Source of the DNA: Eucommia ulmoides
Taxonomy: Eukaryota; Streptophyta; Magnoliopsida; Garryales; Eucommiaceae
Length of the DNA: 64,000 bases
Assembly: GCA_016647705.1 (NCBI GenBank)
Contig: CM028338.1
Location: forward strand, 9,795,240-9,859,239
Direction: 5' to 3'
Below the pieces are notes generated by a model, which saw nothing but the letters and a program-made list of their open reading frames with translations, was not told the DNA's origin and ran no database searches. Shown here piece by piece: positions 12,300-23,179 of the stretch (position 1 is its first letter; each line of letters begins with the position of its first letter). A program made the translations under genes and the position numbers.

Positions 12300-12666
12300 T
12301 TAAACCATATGTCGGATAAAACAGAATTGCATTCATTAAATATAAAAAACCATTACAAAACAAAATCCCTTTCCATCTAGAAGGCAAGGTGGATGGAGGG
12401 ATGACCAACAGAAAATCTCCCTAAGTTTACCGAAACGCCTGGCGAATTGGGAGAGAACAAGAATCCCAATTCTGCGGCTTTTCTTTTCCCTTGGTTCGAA
12501 TACCAGACCCATGACTTGGCCCTGCCTCGTCTCTCATGATTACATTCACAGCTTCCTTGATCATTACTCTCTCAGGGTACAACTTGAATCCTGCGGTCTC
12601 CTTCCTTTTGTTGATGGTTTCTGCTGGATAGGGGAAAGTGACCCGGATATGCGGAATTTTCATTGG
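12300..12666 (-). other. Spacer between gag-pro and pol of the Tat element
   Basis: About 370 bp separates gag-pro from pol. Ogre/Tat elements are known to carry a spliced segment between these two parts, and this spacer is in the right place for it. I did not identify splice sites with confidence. Confidence 0.45.
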
Positions 12667-15600
12667 CTAGTTGTCTGGGGATCCATCCCTCTTCTTCCGG
12701 AAGAACTTCGCCCTGTCTGCTTTTATCGGCTCGTATCCCAATCCGAATCTCCCCCTCTTCTCCTTGACTTCTATCGGTTCTGTAATTCCGTCTAGATTCT
12801 TGCCCAAACCTTTCCCGGGAATGCAACCCCGAGACTTCATTTCTTTAGCAACGAAGGCCACAGTGTTAGACAGTGATGGTGTCATCTCGTGTCCTCCTTC
12901 CTTCACAAATGTAGCATTCGCGACGTCGAACACGTGATAGGAGGCTTCAATCTTCTCCTTCTCCTTTTCGTCATCTGTTAACGGGACATGCCGACTTATC
13001 GCTTGATGGAAAGGTATGATATCTGAATTAGCCCTGATCACGTACAGTGTGTCATCAATGATAAACTTGATCTTCTGATGTAGAGATAAAGGCACTGCCC
13101 CAGCGTTATGGATCCACGGCCTCCCCAACAACAGGTTGTACGAAGCAGGTATGTCGAGCACTTGGAACTTCGCATTGAACTGTATTGGACCAATTTCAAT
13201 TGGCAGGTTAATCTCTCCAACGCTATCTCTCCTAGCCCCATCGAATGCTCGGATAACCGTCTTAGACGATCGAACCTGTGATAGATCTATCCCCATTTCT
13301 TCCAGGGTCGACGAAGGACAGATATTTAGTGTCGATCCATTGTCAATCAGCACCCGAGCTATGAACATTCCATGGCTTTCGACCGTGATATTCAAAGGCT
13401 TGTTGTGACCCGTTCCATCATCGTCCATCTCGTCATCTGTGAAAGTGATGGTGTTAGATCCTAGGACTTGCTCGACCAGAGTGACAAACTTCTCCGGAGA
13501 GATCGTGCTAGGCAAGTGGGCTTTATTTAGGACTTTCAGCAGTGCCTGTCTATGTACTTCTGAGGATAGGAGTAGTGAGAGCATCGAGATTTGCGCCGGT
13601 GCTTTGCTGAGTTGCTCCACTATCTTGTATTCTGAATTCTTCATTGCCTTTAGGAAGTCGTGAGCCTCCGGTTCTGACACCGGCTTTTTCAGAGCCCCTC
13701 TTGGTTCCCTCACAGGAATCCTGATCAAATCTTGTGGCGTATACACCCTTCCAGACCGAGTGATTCCACTGGTTTCTCCTACTGAGATTGGCAATTCTTC
13801 TCCTTCTCCTGTTTTAGCGACGATCTCATAATTCCATGGAACCTTATTGAGATTTTCCACCATCTTTTGGATTGGGAAAGATAAAACTAGAGATTTCTCC
13901 AGTTTTTGGGCTACCCTTTCTAGATGTAATTCGAACCCTCTGTAGAGAACCTCCGGGTGTAAATAAACACCACCGATATCGATCACATCAACTTCTTTTT
14001 CGACCTCCTCTGTGAAAATTAGATTGACGCCACTTCCTGAGGAGGCATGTTCAGGCAACGGATTTTGCTGACAATTTGGCGTACCGGCCTCAGGGTTTTT
14101 AGGAAACGTGATGGCTCCGGTCCGTATAAACTCCCGGATTTTGTCTTTTAGCTGAAAGCATTGCTCAGTCGCATGTCCTCTGGTTCCTGAGTGGTATTCA
14201 CAGAAAGCATTTGAAGAAGCTGCTTTACTCCCAGGTTTAACTTCGTAGAATGGAAGGGGCGTCAACATCCCCTGCTTCAAACAATTCCGGTACAACTCGG
14301 TGATCGAGACCGGAAGGTCTTGTAGCTCTCTGTTGTCGTTCTGAAAATTTTCCCCAGTATCATGAGGTAGAAGGTCTTGGTGGTATTGGGTTCCTGACCT
14401 TGGAGTGCGGTTAGGAATTTGAGGTGGGGTGTTCGGGTGTGGTTGATAGGTATGGTAAGAGGGTGTTTGGTAGGCTTGAGGGTAATATTGGGGAATGTGG
14501 TTTTGATAAGGGGGAGGTACATTTTGGTAATAGCGGGGGCGGCTTTGGGAATAGGGTTGGTTTTGAGGATAATTTTGGTTTTGGCGATTTTGAGGAGGAT
14601 AGTTGTGATATTGGTTGTTCTGGTTCGGGTAGTTCTGGGGACAGGAAGCTTGGGGGTAGTTCTGGTAATGGGTTTGCCGAGGAGAAACGACAACAGCTAC
14701 TTCATTTTCTTTCATCTTTGGCGGGGCTGACCTTTTCGTCAGATTGGATTGGGCCCCTTCAATTTTTTCGCTCCTTATTTCTTCTTCCGTCACCTCGGCC
14801 TGTTTGATCGCATCGCCGAAAGAAACCACTGCTATGCTCGAGAGATCTCGATAGAACGGCGGTGACTGAATTGACTTGAATATCTCTAACTGAGCCTCCT
14901 CGCTCAGCTTAGGGACAACTTTAGCAACCTCTTCCCTCCAACGAGCAGTATACCTCCGGAAACTTTCGTCTTTATTTTTCAGTATCTGGTAGAGGGTATT
15001 GCGGTCTGGCGCGGCATCCCTATTGTACACATATTGCTCACAGAAGGCCTCTACCAGATCTTCAAATGTTTTAATCTGTGATAGCTCCAGGGTCATGTAC
15101 CAGTTGAGAGGCGGTCCTTTCAACGATCTCCGAAACATCTTTAGGCAAAGGTTTTCGTTCCGAGCATGAATTCCTAACTCCTCTTTGTAAATGCTGACAT
15201 GCCATTCTGGAGGGCCAGTGCCATCATATTTTGTGAACTCTGGAACCACAAAATTTTTTGGGTACACAACCCCGGGTGGTGCTGACAACTCCTTGTACGT
15301 CGCTTTCCTGGACGGCTTCTCCTTTTGCCATTCTTCCATAGTTTTCTCCAATTTCTCCATTTTCAGAAGCCAAGCCGGTGGAGGGCCATTCTCTTCTTTG
15401 TTTTCAGTTTCAATGGCCGGGGCCGGTTGGCTATCATTTGAATTGTTTGGTGGAGCAACGACCCTCTCCGGGTGAATGAGGATCTGCGGGGTGGCAGGGG
15501 CCGAGCCCTCTGGCGAGGCCTGATAGACATGCCCCTGGATGGGATATGTCGGAGCTCCATAGGCGAAAGGATGAGGGCCCATCTGAGGTCCATAGTAGAC

Positions 15601-15834
15601 CGGTACTGCAAAGTTCTGGCCGACGTGGTTCAGATTCGGCCTTGAGTTCTCCATCCCAATACTTGCAGGGTTTCCATTTGGGAATTCAGTCACAGGAGTC
15701 CCGTTGGACGGAGGAATAGGCACCTCTTGAGGTCGGCTAAGTTCGTTGATCCTTTCCATCAACCTGTCAATAATTTCCTGCATCTGAGCTATCTGGGTCG
15801 TTCGAGAAGATTCGAGATTGCTTTCTGATGTCAT
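12667..15834 (-). CDS. gag-pro: Tat gag-pro polyprotein (1055 aa)
   Basis: An open frame of 1055 codons. A coiled-coil-prone N-terminus (QMQEIIDRLMERINEL) is followed by the capsid-like retrotransposon gag domain (about residues 190-350: FTKYDGTGPPEWH, LNWYMTLELSQIKTFEDL, FRRYTARWREEVAKV). A long Q/N/Y/P-rich linker (about 380-500) precedes a zinc-finger-like CEYHSGTRGHATEQC segment. The aspartic protease is near 830-940 (VLIDNGSTLNICP, LLGRPWIHNAGA). A G-patch-like stretch (GCIPGKGLGKNLDG) lies at the C-terminus. The Tyr/Gln-rich linker is low complexity. Gag packages element RNA and the protease matures the polyprotein. The frame is intact while pol is not. Confidence 0.92.
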   Translation of the reverse strand: MTSESNLESSRTTQIAQMQEIIDRLMERINELSRPQEVPIPPSNGTPVTEFPNGNPASIGMENSRPNLNHVGQNFAVPVYYGPQMGPHPFAYGAPTYPIQGHVYQASPEGSAPATPQILIHPERVVAPPNNSNDSQPAPAIETENKEENGPPPAWLLKMEKLEKTMEEWQKEKPSRKATYKELSAPPGVVYPKNFVVPEFTKYDGTGPPEWHVSIYKEELGIHARNENLCLKMFRRSLKGPPLNWYMTLELSQIKTFEDLVEAFCEQYVYNRDAAPDRNTLYQILKNKDESFRRYTARWREEVAKVVPKLSEEAQLEIFKSIQSPPFYRDLSSIAVVSFGDAIKQAEVTEEEIRSEKIEGAQSNLTKRSAPPKMKENEVAVVVSPRQTHYQNYPQASCPQNYPNQNNQYHNYPPQNRQNQNYPQNQPYSQSRPRYYQNVPPPYQNHIPQYYPQAYQTPSYHTYQPHPNTPPQIPNRTPRSGTQYHQDLLPHDTGENFQNDNRELQDLPVSITELYRNCLKQGMLTPLPFYEVKPGSKAASSNAFCEYHSGTRGHATEQCFQLKDKIREFIRTGAITFPKNPEAGTPNCQQNPLPEHASSGSGVNLIFTEEVEKEVDVIDIGGVYLHPEVLYRGFELHLERVAQKLEKSLVLSFPIQKMVENLNKVPWNYEIVAKTGEGEELPISVGETSGITRSGRVYTPQDLIRIPVREPRGALKKPVSEPEAHDFLKAMKNSEYKIVEQLSKAPAQISMLSLLLSSEVHRQALLKVLNKAHLPSTISPEKFVTLVEQVLGSNTITFTDDEMDDDGTGHNKPLNITVESHGMFIARVLIDNGSTLNICPSSTLEEMGIDLSQVRSSKTVIRAFDGARRDSVGEINLPIEIGPIQFNAKFQVLDIPASYNLLLGRPWIHNAGAVPLSLHQKIKFIIDDTLYVIRANSDIIPFHQAISRHVPLTDDEKEKEKIEASYHVFDVANATFVKEGGHEMTPSLSNTVAFVAKEMKSRGCIPGKGLGKNLDGITEPIEVKEKRGRFGLGYEPIKADRAKFFRKKRDGSPDN

Positions 15835-16067
15835 CCTGGAATGAGTCTGTGCTCGACTGCGTGTAAAGATCGGACTTCGAAAGGGGGGAACTGGATTTGC
15901 TTTTCTGGGACCAATTTTCTTTGTCTTGTCCTTTTCTTTTTCACCTACAAAAAAAATCCTTTTTTTTAGTTCACGTGGGTCTTAGGTGGCCTTAAAGCCC
16001 ATTCTAATTCGAAGATTTCAATTTCGATAACGACTAATTAAAACAAATGATGGTACATGAAAAATCT

Positions 16068-16104
<37 letters not shown>

Positions 16105-16508
16105 CTTTTTGTCGTTCCCTACCGATATTGAAAACTTTGAACTTGTTTGGTGTGCTTTTTTTTTTTTTTTTTAGGACTTCCCAAGACATCATAAATCCAT
16201 CAAGTACAAAAAACCCCTTTCTCGTCTTGTATCATAGAATCCTGAGTGGATAATATGGATACAAGACAGTTTTGCTTTTGTCAGAGGATTTACAACGATA
16301 TAAGAGCCTGAGAGGAAATAAGAAAATATATATATATATATATATATAAAATAAAAAATAAATGATATATAAAAAAAAAATCACAACTTATTTACTGAAT
16401 TGAGGGAAAAAAAATAAAATAAAATTTAACATTCGGACTTTAGATTAGTTGGACTTATTCAGACATATTGGGCTCGACCCTCTGTGGGTCCCCAACGGAG
16501 TCGCCAGC
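15835..16508 (-). other. 5' leader of the Tat element
   Basis: The sequence between the LTR and the gag start is non-coding. It has long T runs on the plus strand (16069-16103 and 16157-16172) and a TA microsatellite near 16328-16348. No additional ORF of the Ogre ORF1 type is seen. Confidence 0.65.
16489..16506 (-). promoter_or_regulatory. Primer-binding site of the Tat element
   Basis: Two bases inside the LTR edge, the minus strand reads TGGCGACTCCGTTGGGGA. It begins with TGG, as expected for pairing to a tRNA CCA end, and resembles primer sites used by Tat/Ogre elements. I do not name the tRNA, because the match cannot be verified by eye. Confidence 0.75.
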
Positions 16509-16929
16509 TGAACGCGCCCCGATTTTTCAGAGAAAATAAAAAAATATAGATATATGCTTGGCGCTGGTAAAATGAGAAGGGTTTTAAAAACGTCGATTTT
16601 CTCATTAAAATATACTTAAGCCTGTTTTAGAAAAAAAGAGTCGCCACCTAGCATTGGTTTTAAATGATGTGCTAGGTCACCATATTTTTCTTTTTTGAAA
16701 ACAATTTTAAAAAAATGGCTTAAGTAAAAATTTGACTCCTAAAATAACATGGTCTAATCAGAGATTCGTTTAAAGAGTTCGGGGGTCAGTTACACTCGGG
16801 GAAGGTGTCAAGCACCCCAAGACGCCCGTCCAAAGACGGTACCTTATCCGATTAAGTCCAATTAAAATTTAAATCCGAATGTTTTTATTTTATTTTGAAA
16901 TCCTCCTCATATACACACATATACATACA

Positions 16930-18000
16930 CACACATTTGAGGGAAGTGATCTCCCTTTTAAACCTAGACCGTTCTGATGGAAGGCTGGGAATTTTCCACC
17001 TCATCTTGTTAGCACATTATATTTAATACGAGTTAAAGAAACACACGCTCACACACGCACGCACACATCGAGGGGAATAATTCCCTTCTAAATTTAAACC
17101 ATTCAAATTGAAGGTTGAGAATTTTCCACCTTATCTTGTCAGCACATTATATTTAATACGAGTTAAAGAAAACACACGCCCACACACGCACGCACACATC
17201 GAGGGGAGTAATTCCCTTCTAAATTTAAACCGTTTAAATGGAAGGTTAGGAATTTTTCACCTTATCCTGTTAGCACATTATATTTAATACAAATTAAATA
17301 AAACACACGTACACACGCATCGAGGGGAGTAATTCCCTTCTAAATTTAAACCGTTCAAATGGAAGGTTGAGAATTTTCCACCTTATCTTGTTAGCACATT
17401 ATATTCAATACAAATTAAATAAAACACACGTACACACGCATCGAGGGGAGTAATTCCCTTCTAAATTTAAACTGTTCAAATGGAAGGTTGGGAATTTTCC
17501 ACCTTATCTTGTTAGCACATTATATTTAATATAAATTAAATAAAACACACGCACACACGCATTGAGGGGAGTAATTCCCTTCTAAATTTAAACCGTTCAA
17601 ATGAAAGGTTGGAAATTTTCCACCTTATCTTGTTAGCACATTATATTCAATACAAATTAAATAAAACACACGCACACACGCATCGAGGGGAGTAATTCCC
17701 TTCTAAATTTAAACCGTTCAAATGGAAGGTTGGGAATTTTTCACCTTATCTTGTTAGCACATTATATTTAATATAAATTAAATAAAACACCCGTACACAC
17801 ACACACACACACTTCTCAAGGGGAGTAATTTCATTCTAAACTTAAACCGTTCCAATGGAAGGTCAGAAATTTTCCATCTCGTATTGTTAGCACATTATAT
17901 TTAATACAAATTAAATAAAACACACGCACACACGCATCGAGGGGAGTAATTCCCTTCTAAATTTAAACCGGTCAAATGGAAGGTTGAGAATTTTTTACCT
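16930..18000. repeat. Nine-unit ~120 bp tandem array in the 5' LTR
   Basis: Same unit and same number as in the other LTR, with units starting near 16938, 17069, 17201, 17321, 17441, 17560, 17681, 17820 and 17941. The eighth unit of both arrays carries the same variant (ACACACAC run, GTAATTTCATTC). Unit order was therefore fixed before insertion. Confidence 0.9.
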
Positions 18001-18210
18001 CGTTTTATTTACTAAAAAAAAATAAAAATAAAAATAAAATAAAAAGAAATAAATAAATAATAAAGGAAGAAAAAAAATGAAAATAATATTATTTCCTTCA
18101 AAATTTCTCTCCAGATTTCACTTCTCCCTTCCCATAAAAAATTCCTCTCAAATTTTTTTTTCCTCTGGCCAAAAACATTCTCTCCCCTTTGAGTTGTCTG
18201 AGCCTTCTTC

Positions 18211-18218
18211 TATTTATA
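18211..18218 (-). promoter_or_regulatory. TATA box of the Tat 5' LTR
   Basis: CCTATAAATAGAAG on the minus strand, identical to the motif in the 3' LTR. Being in the 5' LTR, this copy would drive the element's transcript. Confidence 0.75.
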
Positions 18219-18277
18219 GGAAATTTTCTGAAACTCCTCCGAACAAAAAACGCGCGAAAAGGTAAGGAAAAGGGAGT

Positions 18278-18423
18278 GGGTGCACCGAAATTTGGTGCAC
18301 CCACCCCCTTTTGGGTGCACCAAAACTTGGTGCACCCAAAAGGGGGGGGTGGGCAGAGAGCTAAAGCTCTCTGCCCCCCCTGCTGGCCGCACGTGTGACC
18401 AGTTTTTGGTCGCACGTGCGACC
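18278..18423. repeat. Palindrome cluster, short form, in the 5' LTR
   Basis: Inverted repeats at 18278-18302, 18313-18337, 18351-18376 and 18408-18423 match the first three and the last of the other LTR. The intervening GC-rich units (about 110 bp in the other LTR) are absent, so the two LTRs of one insertion differ in palindrome number. Confidence 0.88.
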
Positions 18424-19671
18424 TTTGTGCACCCCCCCACTCCCGTTCAGTCCAGGCCTCTCTCGTTCTCGTCTGTTTCTTGTCCATTTTGTTCTGAATT
18501 AACGCGTTTTTATTCCACTTCGAAAAATCTACAAAACCAAAAAAATAAAAATCAATTACTAATATTTAATTTACTTAAGAGATTAATAAAACTTAATTTA
18601 GCAGTATTAAACCGCATAAATACGGTACAATCAAAACAAAATAAATAGAAAAATAAAATAAAGGTAACTATAAAATAAAGTATAATTTTTTGCGAGGCGG
18701 TCAAAATGCCGTGTCTACACCTCTCCACCTGATTTCCCTTCCAAACCTTCTCTCTCTCTAGAATTTTCTGGATGATGTTTTTCTTCTTATTTCCATCCAC
18801 TGCATATATATATATATATATAGCACGTAATTAGTGGTTAGAGATTGAATTTACGATTTCCACGTCGCCTCCCACTTTCTCTTCTCTCTGTCGCCAACGA
18901 TCTCTCATCACAGACTTATACATATAAATAGATATTAAAATCTTTTGTTTGAATTACTCTATCATCCCCCTACTTCTTAAAATCCTCCTTTTAGTCCAAT
19001 ATCCATTTTTTAAAAGTTCTAAAATTACAATTTCACCCCTTTTTAGTTTCAATTAAAAAGTTAAATGCCAATTTTGGATAGAATGCTTTCTAAATTTTCA
19101 ATTTGACCCCTAAATTTTTTAATTTGAATTTTTAATTTGCCTATTTCCCCCTCGTATTTTTCTAAATGCTCAATAATGCAACTAAATTGACGTACGTGCG
19201 AAAATCGAGGTCTTACAAGATACCACAACATAATATCCTTTAGGATGGAGATACCCAAGAAAATGAGTAAACCCCTTAATAATAGATTTAACAGGAAAAC
19301 TGGTGGAGAAAAGATAAAAGCCAGACAGTTTAGAAAAACTACCAATGGCCACACAAATCGGAACAATACTAGAATTAATAAGATATGAGCTTCAAGTTTG
19401 GCTAGAAATAATCGATAGGTAGGAACAAGATGCAGTTAGAGCATGACAAAACAATAATAGAATAAAATGAATGTTTAAATATCTAGAAACACTATTAGGT
19501 GAAACAGTGAGAAATTTTTATAATGAATATAAAAGAGATAATCTAGAGGCTATTATGTAATTAAAGGATTTAGGAAATAACCCATATAACTTTACCAATA
19601 TGATTAGACAAATAACGACATGAATAAATGTATACTCTCTAACAGAGGTAGCATTAAGAAACATAGACCAG

Positions 19672-20694
19672 ATGAAAATAAAAAATTTGAAACACATAGT
19701 AGAATTTAGTCAGGATTATGCATATCAAGCAAGTAAAACAAGATTAGCCTATAATGAGAAAATAGGAGATAGATATTTTAGAAAAATACCAGGACCAATA
19801 GGAAGACACATACAAGAGGAATGGAGAAAACATAATAATAACAATAAAACTACAGGAATAGGAGTTAGGATAATATTTGTCTTTGATCAACTAAGAAGAC
19901 AATGTACAAATTTCAAAATAATAGAAACAGTAAATAAAACAGATTATAATTTTTGTAAAAGAATAATATATGCACCTCAAATATATGGAGAGGAAAGAGA
20001 ATTAAATAGAAAGTATAAAAATTTTAATAAAAGAAATAAAAGTATAAAAAATGTACGAGAGGATATAAAAACAGATATAACCACAAAACCTACAAATCTT
20101 ATAAAAATAAGAAAAGATTTCTTAGGAAAAGTAGAACCTATAAAAAAGAAAAATTCAAAAAAGCTAATCATGTCAAAAAAATTCAAAAGAAATAATAACA
20201 CAAAGTGCCAATGTTTTATATGTGAAAATGAAAAACATTTAGCCAATAGATGTCTACATAAATTTAAAAATATAGAACGTGTAAACATGATACAAGATAT
20301 AGATAAAGAAATAGTAAGCATAGACTCATACAACTCCATAGCATATAGTATAATAACATAAACAAGTAATGAAGAAGATATAAAATTATTATATACAAAT
20401 AATAATAGTACAAAATATAGTAGTAACACATAATCAAATGATGAATTTTGCTATATGAACACAACAGAAATAGAATCTGGACAGGAATGTGACATGCATA
20501 ACTGGAGATATGATTTAGGAGATAATAATATCAAATGTTTTAAGTGTAAATTATTTCCTAGTCAAGAAAGAAGATACAAATGTTTACAATGTCATCTAGA
20601 AATATGTCATATGTGTATAAAAGAAAACTATGAAATTGAAACTAATTTAAAGAGTTCACCAAAATTCACAGAAAAAGATTTAGAAATAACATAA
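19672..20694 (+). pseudogene. Caulimovirid coat region with two Cys-rich motifs (fossil)
   Basis: A basic segment includes CFICENEKHLANRC, the C-X2-C-X4-H-X4-C zinc knuckle of caulimovirid coat proteins. About 100 residues later comes a Cys/His cluster (CFKCKLFPSQ..., CLQCHLEICHMC). That second cluster is characteristic of badnaviruses and rice tungro virus, which is the main reason I place this copy near them. The coat assembles the virion and binds nucleic acid. Confidence 0.8.
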
Positions 20695-20979
20695 TTAAAA
20701 CTAGAAATCGAAAAATTAAAATATGAAATGAAAAATATCAGATTCTAGCATGACAGAAATAATGCAATATGAAAGAAAAATAGAAAAATTGAAAATAAGA
20801 AAAGACAAAGGAAAACAAATACTAGAAAATGAGAGTGATGATAATTAAAACAATTATAACGGAAGTTACGAAATAGAAGAAAACACATTAGAAAAAGAAC
20901 TTCAAAGCAGTAAAATTCAATATGAGAACTACAATTTAACAACGTCACTGATACCCTCAACCTACTTATTAAATTTGGT

Positions 20980-21340
20980 ATGCAGAATAAAATTTAAAAC
21001 CGGAAACACTCTATACATTACAGGAATGATTGACACAAGAAACACAAAATCACATCTAGACAAAGATCTTGTCGCAAAAGAGGCAATACACGAATTAAAA
21101 CAACCAGTTATAACAGAACAAATGGATGAAAGTATGTTATAATATGATAAGTGTCTTAGAGATAGTCAAATAATATTCTTAACAAAAGATGATTTCAACA
21201 TATACTATCCACTACCACAAGTATGGTTAAGTAAAATAAATTACAAATATAAATTCATAATAGGTTTAAACTTTATTCAAAGTCAAGGTGGTAGTATCAC
21301 AATAACAAATGATTTTGTAACAATAACTAAAAAGGCAAGT
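20980..21340 (+). pseudogene. Caulimovirid aspartic protease region (fossil)
   Basis: Contains a TGMIDTRNT segment in the position of the DTG active-site loop, then IIGLNFIQSQGG, which resembles the ILG/LxFIxxxxG strand near the end of caulimovirid proteases. It lies between coat and reverse transcriptase, as in the family. Similarity is modest. Confidence 0.55.
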
Positions 21341-21689
21341 GTTACACCAACATATTATTTCATTGCAAAATTACCAATAACTTCACCACTAATAGAAAGG
21401 GTCATCCCGAAACAATTACAATCAAAGTCCTCACATTTAAAGTATGGTGGGATCATCAATAGTACAATCAATAATTTAAAACAGTTATATTTATCAAACA
21501 CAGAAAGTAATAAATATATAGCAAATACAGAAAATAACAAATACCTTGAAGAAGAAATCTAGAAACATTCTAACTTCTTTATACAACCTAAAGATTATAA
21601 TTATTTCAAAAAATTTAACATAAAAAATAACATTCCAAAGCAATTAAATAAAAATGAACAATTATAGAAAAAAATACAAATAGCGGAGG

Positions 21690-23079
21690 AAACATAGATT
21701 TTGGGAGAAAATCCTATAAAATTTTGGGAAAGAAATAAAATTGAAGCACACTTAGAAACAAAAAACCCTGAACTTAGTATAAAAACAGCCAATGAAAAAT
21801 ACGACCCAATAGATATAGAAGAATTTGATAAACAATTAACCGAACTAAAAAAATTAGGAGTAATAAGAAATAGTTCGAGCAGACATAGTAGTACAACATT
21901 CATGGTAAGAAATCATGCCGAAATAAAAAGAGAAAAAATTAGAATGGTCATAAATTATAAACGTTTAAATGATAACACTGTAGAAGACAAATACCCGATA
22001 CCAGACAAAGATATATTAATAAATTGCATACAAAGAAAAACAATTTTTAGCAAATTTGATTGTAAATCAAGATTTTGGCAAATAAAAATGAATAAAGACA
22101 GTATTCCTTGAACAACTTGCTCATGTCCTAATAGACATTTTGAATGGTTAGTTTTACCTTTTAGATTGAAAAATGCACTTAGTATATTTCAAAGAAAAAT
22201 GAATAGCATATTTTTTAAGCACAGAAAATTTGCATTAATATATATAGATAATATCTTGGTCTACTCACAAAATAAAGAAGAACACACGGATCACTTACTT
22301 ACAATATTCACAGAATTTTTGAATAATGAAATAATAATAAGTAAAAATAAAATGGAACTCTTCAAAGAATATATAGGATTCTTGGGAACAGAAATAGGAA
22401 AAGGAAAAATCAAATTACAACCACATATTGTAAAAAAGATATTAGAATTTTCAGATAAGATAACAGAAATTAAGTAGTTTCAGACTTTCTTAGGACTTTT
22501 GAATTATGCTAGACTATATATATTAAAGACTTAGGAAAAATAATAGGATCATTATATAGTAAAACTAGACCAGAAGGACAAAAATTATTTAATACTGAAG
22601 ATATAAAAATAATTCAAAAAATCAAAGAAAAATGTAAGTAACTCCTAAAACTACAATTACCCTTAGAAACAGACTATAAAATAGTAGAAACAGACGTCTC
22701 ATAAGAAGGATGGGGAACAATTCTATACTGTAAACCTAACAAATATTCAGACAAAAAGGAAGATAAATTATGCAGATATGAATCAGGAAAATATAAAGAA
22801 AAAGAGATGACACTAACTAGCCTAAACTATGAATTGTTAGGAGTAATTAATGCATTAGACAGTTTTCAACTATTTCTAAATAGAGAATTTACTGTTAGAA
22901 TAGATTGTGAAAATATAGTAAAATTTTATAACAAAAGTAGTGAAAAAAGAATATATAAAAAAAAATGGGTCAACTTTTTAAATAGTATTGCAGGAAATGA
23001 ATACAAAGTGGAATTTGAACATATTAAAAGAACAGATAACAGTCTAGTAGGTTATTTATCTAGGGAAATATATTCTTAA
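21690..23079 (+). pseudogene. Caulimovirid reverse transcriptase and RNase H (fossil)
   Basis: RT blocks seen: IRMVINYKRLNDNT, YPIPDKDILIN, FSKFDCKSRFWQIKM, HFEWLVLPF and ALIYIDNILVYS. The FDCKSGFWQI and FEWxVxPFGLKNAPxxFQRxMD phrases are typical of caulimovirids rather than Ty3 elements. RNase H is marked by MTLTSLNYELLGVINALDSF and TDNSLVGYLSR. These enzymes copy the pregenomic RNA in the cytoplasm. The region is broken in several places. Confidence 0.87.
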
Positions 23080-23179
23080 TATTGACTTGATTTCATTAGA
23101 GATGGAGAGAATAATGATAAAGTATGGAAAGACAGAACTTCCAATTTATTAAAATCAAAGGAAGAAGTTTAGAGCTACT

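Larger units (their letters stand above)
4668..18719 (-). mobile_element. Tat-lineage Ty3/gypsy retrotransposon, nearly complete
   Basis: A 14.05 kb element on the minus strand with two long LTRs (4668-7123 and 16509-18719), a primer site, gag-pro, pol with two RNase H-like regions and integrase, and a purine-rich stretch before the 3' LTR. LTR ends are TGTAGACACGG and CGTTCA. The flanks TCTCT and CCTCT resemble a 5 bp target duplication with one mismatch. Over the first 400 bp the LTRs differ by roughly 1-2 percent, which suggests a young insertion, perhaps around or under a million years at usual plant rates. Gag-pro looks whole; pol has about two or three breaks. Size, G-patch and dual RNase H place it in the Tat clade (Ogre/Retand/TatII-III). 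No extra ORF is seen upstream of gag, so it is not a classic Ogre. Confidence 0.93.
16509..18719 (-). mobile_element. 5' LTR of the Tat element
   Basis: This 2211 bp LTR has a TATA box (18211-18218), the nine-unit array (about 16930-18000) and a shorter palindrome cluster (18278-18423). It is near-identical to the 4668-7123 copy outside the repeat-length differences. It is followed on the minus strand by GC and the primer site. Confidence 0.92.
2070..19217 (-). mobile_element. Solo LTR A (Ty3-type), split by a Tat element
   Basis: The ends are TGTCATGACCC (2070) and TCTTACA (19217), flanked by the perfect 5 bp duplication AGATA. Removing the inner 14 kb element leaves about 3.1 kb with no coding content, which is a solo LTR. 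The minus strand is the likely sense strand (TGTAAGACCTCG...GGGTCATGACA), a pattern common in long Tekay/Del-type LTRs. Solo LTR B at 30379-33037 is an inverted relative: matching blocks include 2240-2400 with 32700-32860 and 18940-19217 with 30379-30660. The family assignment beyond Ty3-type is an inference. Tracts of CA and AT repeats near 3398-3434 and 4040-4640 lie inside it. Confidence 0.8.

Noticed and set aside
12671-15611. Open frames antisense to the Tat gag-pro
   Set aside because: Shadows of the 1055-codon frame, with no domain of their own.
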